A stretch of 34,756 bases of DNA from an uncultured Alphaproteobacteria bacterium. GTDB taxonomy: Bacteria > Pseudomonadota > Alphaproteobacteria > SP197. The translations under genes were made by a program, and so were the position numbers. Under the pieces are notes generated by a model, which searched no databases, was not told where the DNA came from, and saw nothing but the letters and a program-made list of their open reading frames with translations. Below, in pieces: positions 31,626 to 34,756 of the stretch. The first letter of the stretch is position 1; each line of letters opens with the position of its first letter. The stretch lies in the NCBI GenBank assembly GCA_938048755.1, contig CALIUG010000270.1, positions 1 to 34,756 of the forward strand, written 5' to 3'.

Positions 31626-34361
31626 ATGGCCGAAACACCAAAACATGTCTATCTGATCGACGGGTCCGGGTTCATCTTCCGGGCCTTTCATGCCTTGCCG
31701 CCCATGACCCGGTCCGATGGGACCCCGGTCAATGCGGTCATGGGCTTCTGCAACATGATCATCAAGCTGCTCGATGGCACCGATGCCGATCACATTGCCT
31801 GTGTCTTCGACTACAGTTCCAAGACCTTCCGCAACGAGCTCTATGATCAGTACAAGGCCCAAAGGCCCGATCCGCCTGAAGAACTGGTGCCGCAGTTCCC
31901 ACTGATTCGCGAAGCCGCACATGCCTTCAACCTGCCCGTTGTCGAGATGGAGGGTTATGAGGCCGACGACATCATCGCCACGTACACGCGCCTTGCCCGC
32001 GAAGCCGGTGCAGAGGTCACGATCGTCTCATCCGACAAGGACCTGATGCAGCTGATCGGCGAGGGCGTGATGATGCTCGATGGCCTCAAGACCAAGGAAA
32101 TCCGGGAACCGGAGGTCTTCGAGAAATTCGGTGTGACGCCCGACAAGGTGGTCGAAGTCCAGGCCCTGGCCGGCGACTCGGTCGACAATATTCCAGGTGT
32201 ACCGGGGATCGGCGTGAAGACCGCCGCACAGCTCATCCATGAGTACGGCGATCTGGAAACCCTGCTGGAGCGCGCGGGCGAGATCAAACAGCCAAAACGG
32301 CGCGAGAAATTGCTGGCCCACGCCGACGATGCACGCATGTCGCTGAAGCTCGTGACCCTGGAGCAGCATGTTCCTCTGGAACAAGGCCTCGAATCCCTGT
32401 TGCGTCAGCCACCTGAGGCCGAATCCCTGCTGGGTTTCCTGCAATCCCAGGAATTTCGAACCGTCACGGCCCGTGTGGAAGCCTGGCTTGGTGAGAAGGC
32501 TAGCGCTCCGGAAGGCGACCAGACCGGCGCACCCGCGCTGCAATCGGAAGGTTACGAACTGGTCCAGGATATGGCGGACCTGGAACGCTGGATCACAGAT
32601 GCCACAAGAATTGGCGTTGTGGCTGTCGACACCGAGACGACCGGTGTTGATGAAATGACCGCAGAACTTGTCGGCATCTCGCTTTCAACGGCACCGGGAA
32701 ACGGCTGCTACATCCCGTTGGCCCACAAGGCACCGGACGCCTTTTCGGAGGGGCCTAAACAAATCCCCATGACCGAGGCTCTGGAAGCCTTGCGTCCACT
32801 TCTGGCGGATCCGGCAGTTCTCAAGGTCGGCCACAACATCAAATACGACATGGTAATTCTGCAACGTGTGGGGGTGCCGGTCAGCCCCGTTGATGACACC
32901 ATGCTGCTATCCCATTGCCTTGAGGGCGGCCAGCACGACCAGAAGATGGATACGCTGGCGCAACTGTTCCTGGGCCACACGACCATTCCCTTCAAAGACG
33001 TTGCCGGCAGTGGCAAGTCCCAGATCACCTTCGACTACGTCCCGCTGGATCGTGCACGCGACTATGCCGCCGAGGACGCCGACATCACGCTGCGTCTCTG
33101 GCATGAACTCAAGCCCAGGCTGTCACCGGAACGGGTGACCCGAATCTACCAGTCGATCGAGCGACCGTTGATTCCCGTCATCGCTGAAATGGAACAGGTC
33201 GGCGTAAAGGTGGATCGCGTCGAACTGGAACGCATGTCGGGTGAATTCGGCCATCGCATGCAGGATCTCGAGAAAGAGATTCACGAACTGGCCGGTCATC
33301 CGTTCAAGATCGGATCCCCCAAGCAGCTGGGCGAAGTGCTCTTTGACGAGCTGGGTCTGGAAGGCGGCAAGAAGGGTAAGTCAGGTGCCTATGCAACCGG
33401 GGCCGACATCCTGGAAGGCCTTGCCGTGCAGGGTCATGCTCTTCCCCAGAAGGTCCTGGACTGGCGCCAGCTCTCCAAACTCAAGAGCACCTATACCGAT
33501 ACGCTGGTGCAGCAGATCAACCCCGAAACCGGGCGCGTCCACACGTCCTTTGCCATGGCTGCGGCATCAACCGGCAGGCTGGCGTCCTCCGACCCCAACC
33601 TGCAGAACATTCCGATTCGAACCGCCGAAGGCCGTCGTATCCGCGATGCCTTTGTTGCCGAACCGGGCCATGTCCTCCTCTCTGCGGACTATTCGCAGAT
33701 CGAGCTGCGGCTTCTGGCGCATGTTGCCGATATCGACACCTTGAAACAGGCGTTCATGGACGGCCTCGACATTCACGCGATGACGGCAAGCCAGGTGTTC
33801 TCGGTTCCTCTGGAAGACATGGACGCAGAAACCAGGCGCAAGGCCAAGGCCATCAACTTCGGCATCATCTATGGCATCAGCGCATTCGGCCTGGCACGCC
33901 AGCTTGGTATCGGACGCGACGAATCAAAGGCCTATATCGACGCCTATTTCGAGCGGTATCCAGGCATCCGTGACTACATGGAACGCACCAAGAAGGAAGC
34001 CAAGGAACTTGGTTACGTCACCACGCTCTATGGCCGCAAATGCCATGTCCCCGGGATCAACGACCGCAATCCCTCGACACGTGGCTTCTATGAGCGTGCC
34101 GCGATCAACGCACCCCTTCAGGGTTCTGCCGCTGACATCATCAAACGTGCCATGATTCGTGTGCCCGGGGCGCTGAAAGACGCCGGCCTTGGCGCGAAAA
34201 TGCTGTTGCAGGTTCACGATGAACTGCTGTTTGAAGTAGCCGATTCAGAGGCCGAAGCCACGGCTGCATGCGTGAAGGACGTCATGGAAGGCGCCGCCCA
34301 ACTCTCGGTTCCTTTGACTGTCGAAACCGGTGCAGGGAACAACTGGAACGAAGCGCACTGA
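31626..34361 (+). CDS. polA: DNA polymerase I
   Basis: A 911-residue repair and Okazaki-fragment polymerase with all three domains. The 5'-3' nuclease is at about 5-290 (LIDGSGFIFRAFHALPP, EGYEADDIIAT, GDSVDNIPGVPGIGVKTA). The 3'-5' exonuclease is intact, with D335 and E337 (VDTETTG), HNIKYDM and the final YAAEDADIT. The polymerase has motif A SADYSQIELRLLAH (D688), motif B RRKAKAINFGIIYG and motif C LLQVHDELLFEV (D865). The residue after NFG in motif B is Ile and the YG follows, as in standard Pol I. The start at ATG 31626 gives the usual N-terminus with only a weak ribosome site. Confidence 0.98.
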   Translation: MAETPKHVYLIDGSGFIFRAFHALPPMTRSDGTPVNAVMGFCNMIIKLLDGTDADHIACVFDYSSKTFRNELYDQYKAQRPDPPEELVPQFPLIREAAHAFNLPVVEMEGYEADDIIATYTRLAREAGAEVTIVSSDKDLMQLIGEGVMMLDGLKTKEIREPEVFEKFGVTPDKVVEVQALAGDSVDNIPGVPGIGVKTAAQLIHEYGDLETLLERAGEIKQPKRREKLLAHADDARMSLKLVTLEQHVPLEQGLESLLRQPPEAESLLGFLQSQEFRTVTARVEAWLGEKASAPEGDQTGAPALQSEGYELVQDMADLERWITDATRIGVVAVDTETTGVDEMTAELVGISLSTAPGNGCYIPLAHKAPDAFSEGPKQIPMTEALEALRPLLADPAVLKVGHNIKYDMVILQRVGVPVSPVDDTMLLSHCLEGGQHDQKMDTLAQLFLGHTTIPFKDVAGSGKSQITFDYVPLDRARDYAAEDADITLRLWHELKPRLSPERVTRIYQSIERPLIPVIAEMEQVGVKVDRVELERMSGEFGHRMQDLEKEIHELAGHPFKIGSPKQLGEVLFDELGLEGGKKGKSGAYATGADILEGLAVQGHALPQKVLDWRQLSKLKSTYTDTLVQQINPETGRVHTSFAMAAASTGRLASSDPNLQNIPIRTAEGRRIRDAFVAEPGHVLLSADYSQIELRLLAHVADIDTLKQAFMDGLDIHAMTASQVFSVPLEDMDAETRRKAKAINFGIIYGISAFGLARQLGIGRDESKAYIDAYFERYPGIRDYMERTKKEAKELGYVTTLYGRKCHVPGINDRNPSTRGFYERAAINAPLQGSAADIIKRAMIRVPGALKDAGLGAKMLLQVHDELLFEVADSEAEATAACVKDVMEGAAQLSVPLTVETGAGNNWNEAH

Positions 34362-34408
34362 TCCGCCTGCTCTGAATTCGACTCGATTTTTCTGGATTCT
34401 GACTGGGT

Positions 34409-34437
34409 TCCGTCCCACATTCTAATTATCGGACGGA
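34409..34437 (+). promoter_or_regulatory. Hairpin in the polA-csp intergenic region
   Basis: Inverted repeat TCCGTCC / GGACGGA with an AT-rich 15-nt loop that contains TCTAATTAT. It lies 140 nt ahead of the cold-shock ORF and could belong to a long cold-shock leader or end the polA transcript. No U tract follows it. Confidence 0.3.
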
Positions 34438-34579
34438 CAATCAGGTCTGTCGTTACGAGCAGCTGAGAGCGCACATGCGCCCTGGCCGGGTTCGCACCGG
34501 CAGCCCTTTTTCCAAATCCGATTTTTATCACCGACCCGTGGCGCACCTGCGTCATGGTCTCAAGGAGACTCTCTTTCCC

Positions 34580-34756
34580 ATGCAGACGGGTACTATCAAG
34601 TGGTTCAATGCCACCAAAGGCTACGGCTTTATCGCTCCCGACCAGGGCGACAAAGACGTGTTCGTTCACATCAGTGCGCTCGAAAAGGCTGGTCTTTCCA
34701 GCCTTGAAGAAGGCCAGAAGGTCGAATTCGACACCGTGCCCGGCCGCGACGGCCGC
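34580..34756 (+). CDS. CspA-family cold-shock protein (3' end outside window)
   Basis: The first 59 codons of a cold-shock-domain protein, an RNA/DNA chaperone. Both nucleic-acid-binding motifs are present: KGYGFI (RNP1) and VFVHIS (RNP2), after [20 protein letters not shown] lies about 12 nt before the ATG at 34580. Window end cuts the gene a few codons before the usual length of about 68-70. The 218-nt upstream region is long, as is usual for csp genes, which are often controlled through their 5' leader. Confidence 0.95.
   Translation, partial: MQTGTIKWFNATKGYGFIAPDQGDKDVFVHISALEKAGLSSLEEGQKVEFDTVPGRDGR

Overview
The window is a GC-rich stretch of bacterial chromosome. Its backbone (addA, trxA, folC, accD, trpA, trpB, trpF, pyrF, lapA-like, ihfB, sppA, rpsA, cmk, aroA, a TIGR02300-type acidic zinc-ribbon gene and tRNA-Ala) is an arrangement familiar from Alphaproteobacteria, most like Rhodospirillales and relatives. 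The taxonomic call is an inference from gene order and protein style; no rRNA or other strict marker is present. There is no insertion sequence, integrase or CRISPR array.

Layout. (1) 1-3956, plus strand: the 3' part of addA, trxA, and a glutamine-synthetase-family gene with an in-frame N-terminal helix-turn-helix domain. (2) 3957-16339, minus strand: a long housekeeping run, read from aroA through cmk, rpsA, sppA, ihfB, lapA-like, an ornithine cyclodeaminase relative, pyrF, trpF, trpB, trpA and accD to folC. Several neighbours overlap by 4 nt. rpsA has its own promoter and a leader with four hairpins. (3) 16461-17116, plus strand: a TIGR02300-family gene, tRNA-Ala(GGC) and a strong bidirectional terminator. 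(4) 17129-24961: an accessory metabolic block with a secreted polysaccharide-lyase-like protein, a PhyH dioxygenase, an amidohydrolase, a small membrane protein, an M24 creatinase/ectoine-hydrolase-like enzyme, a homocysteine-methyltransferase-like enzyme, an acyl-CoA dehydrogenase and a cupin. Its substrate is not evident. (5) 25025-26926: a class III nucleotidyl cyclase, tRNA-Arg(CCG) and an NTF2-like protein. (6) 26931-29689, minus strand: the most unusual part, described below. (7) 29811-34756: ogt-type methyltransferase plus ABC ATPase (minus), then a CHCC zinc-finger gene, polA and the start of a cold-shock gene (plus).

The system worth attention is at 26931-29689. A radical SAM/SPASM maturase of the GrrM/OscB-like type lies downstream of two paralogous small genes. 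The intact one encodes a 93-residue leader with a signal-peptide-like segment, then 26 uninterrupted three-residue units of the form Trp-x-Asp/Asn running to the stop codon. Radical SAM enzymes of this broad group are known to join an aromatic residue to the third residue of a three-residue motif, giving cyclophanes (triceptides). The tract therefore looks like a RiPP precursor that could become a long, acidic chain of Trp-Asp cyclophanes, exported after modification. The second paralogue has a related leader and 10 units, but an in-frame TAA separates leader from core and one unit has lost its Trp. Each precursor region appears to be its own transcription unit, and an unusual inverted repeat lies just before the maturase. 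The modification itself is inferred, not shown by sequence.
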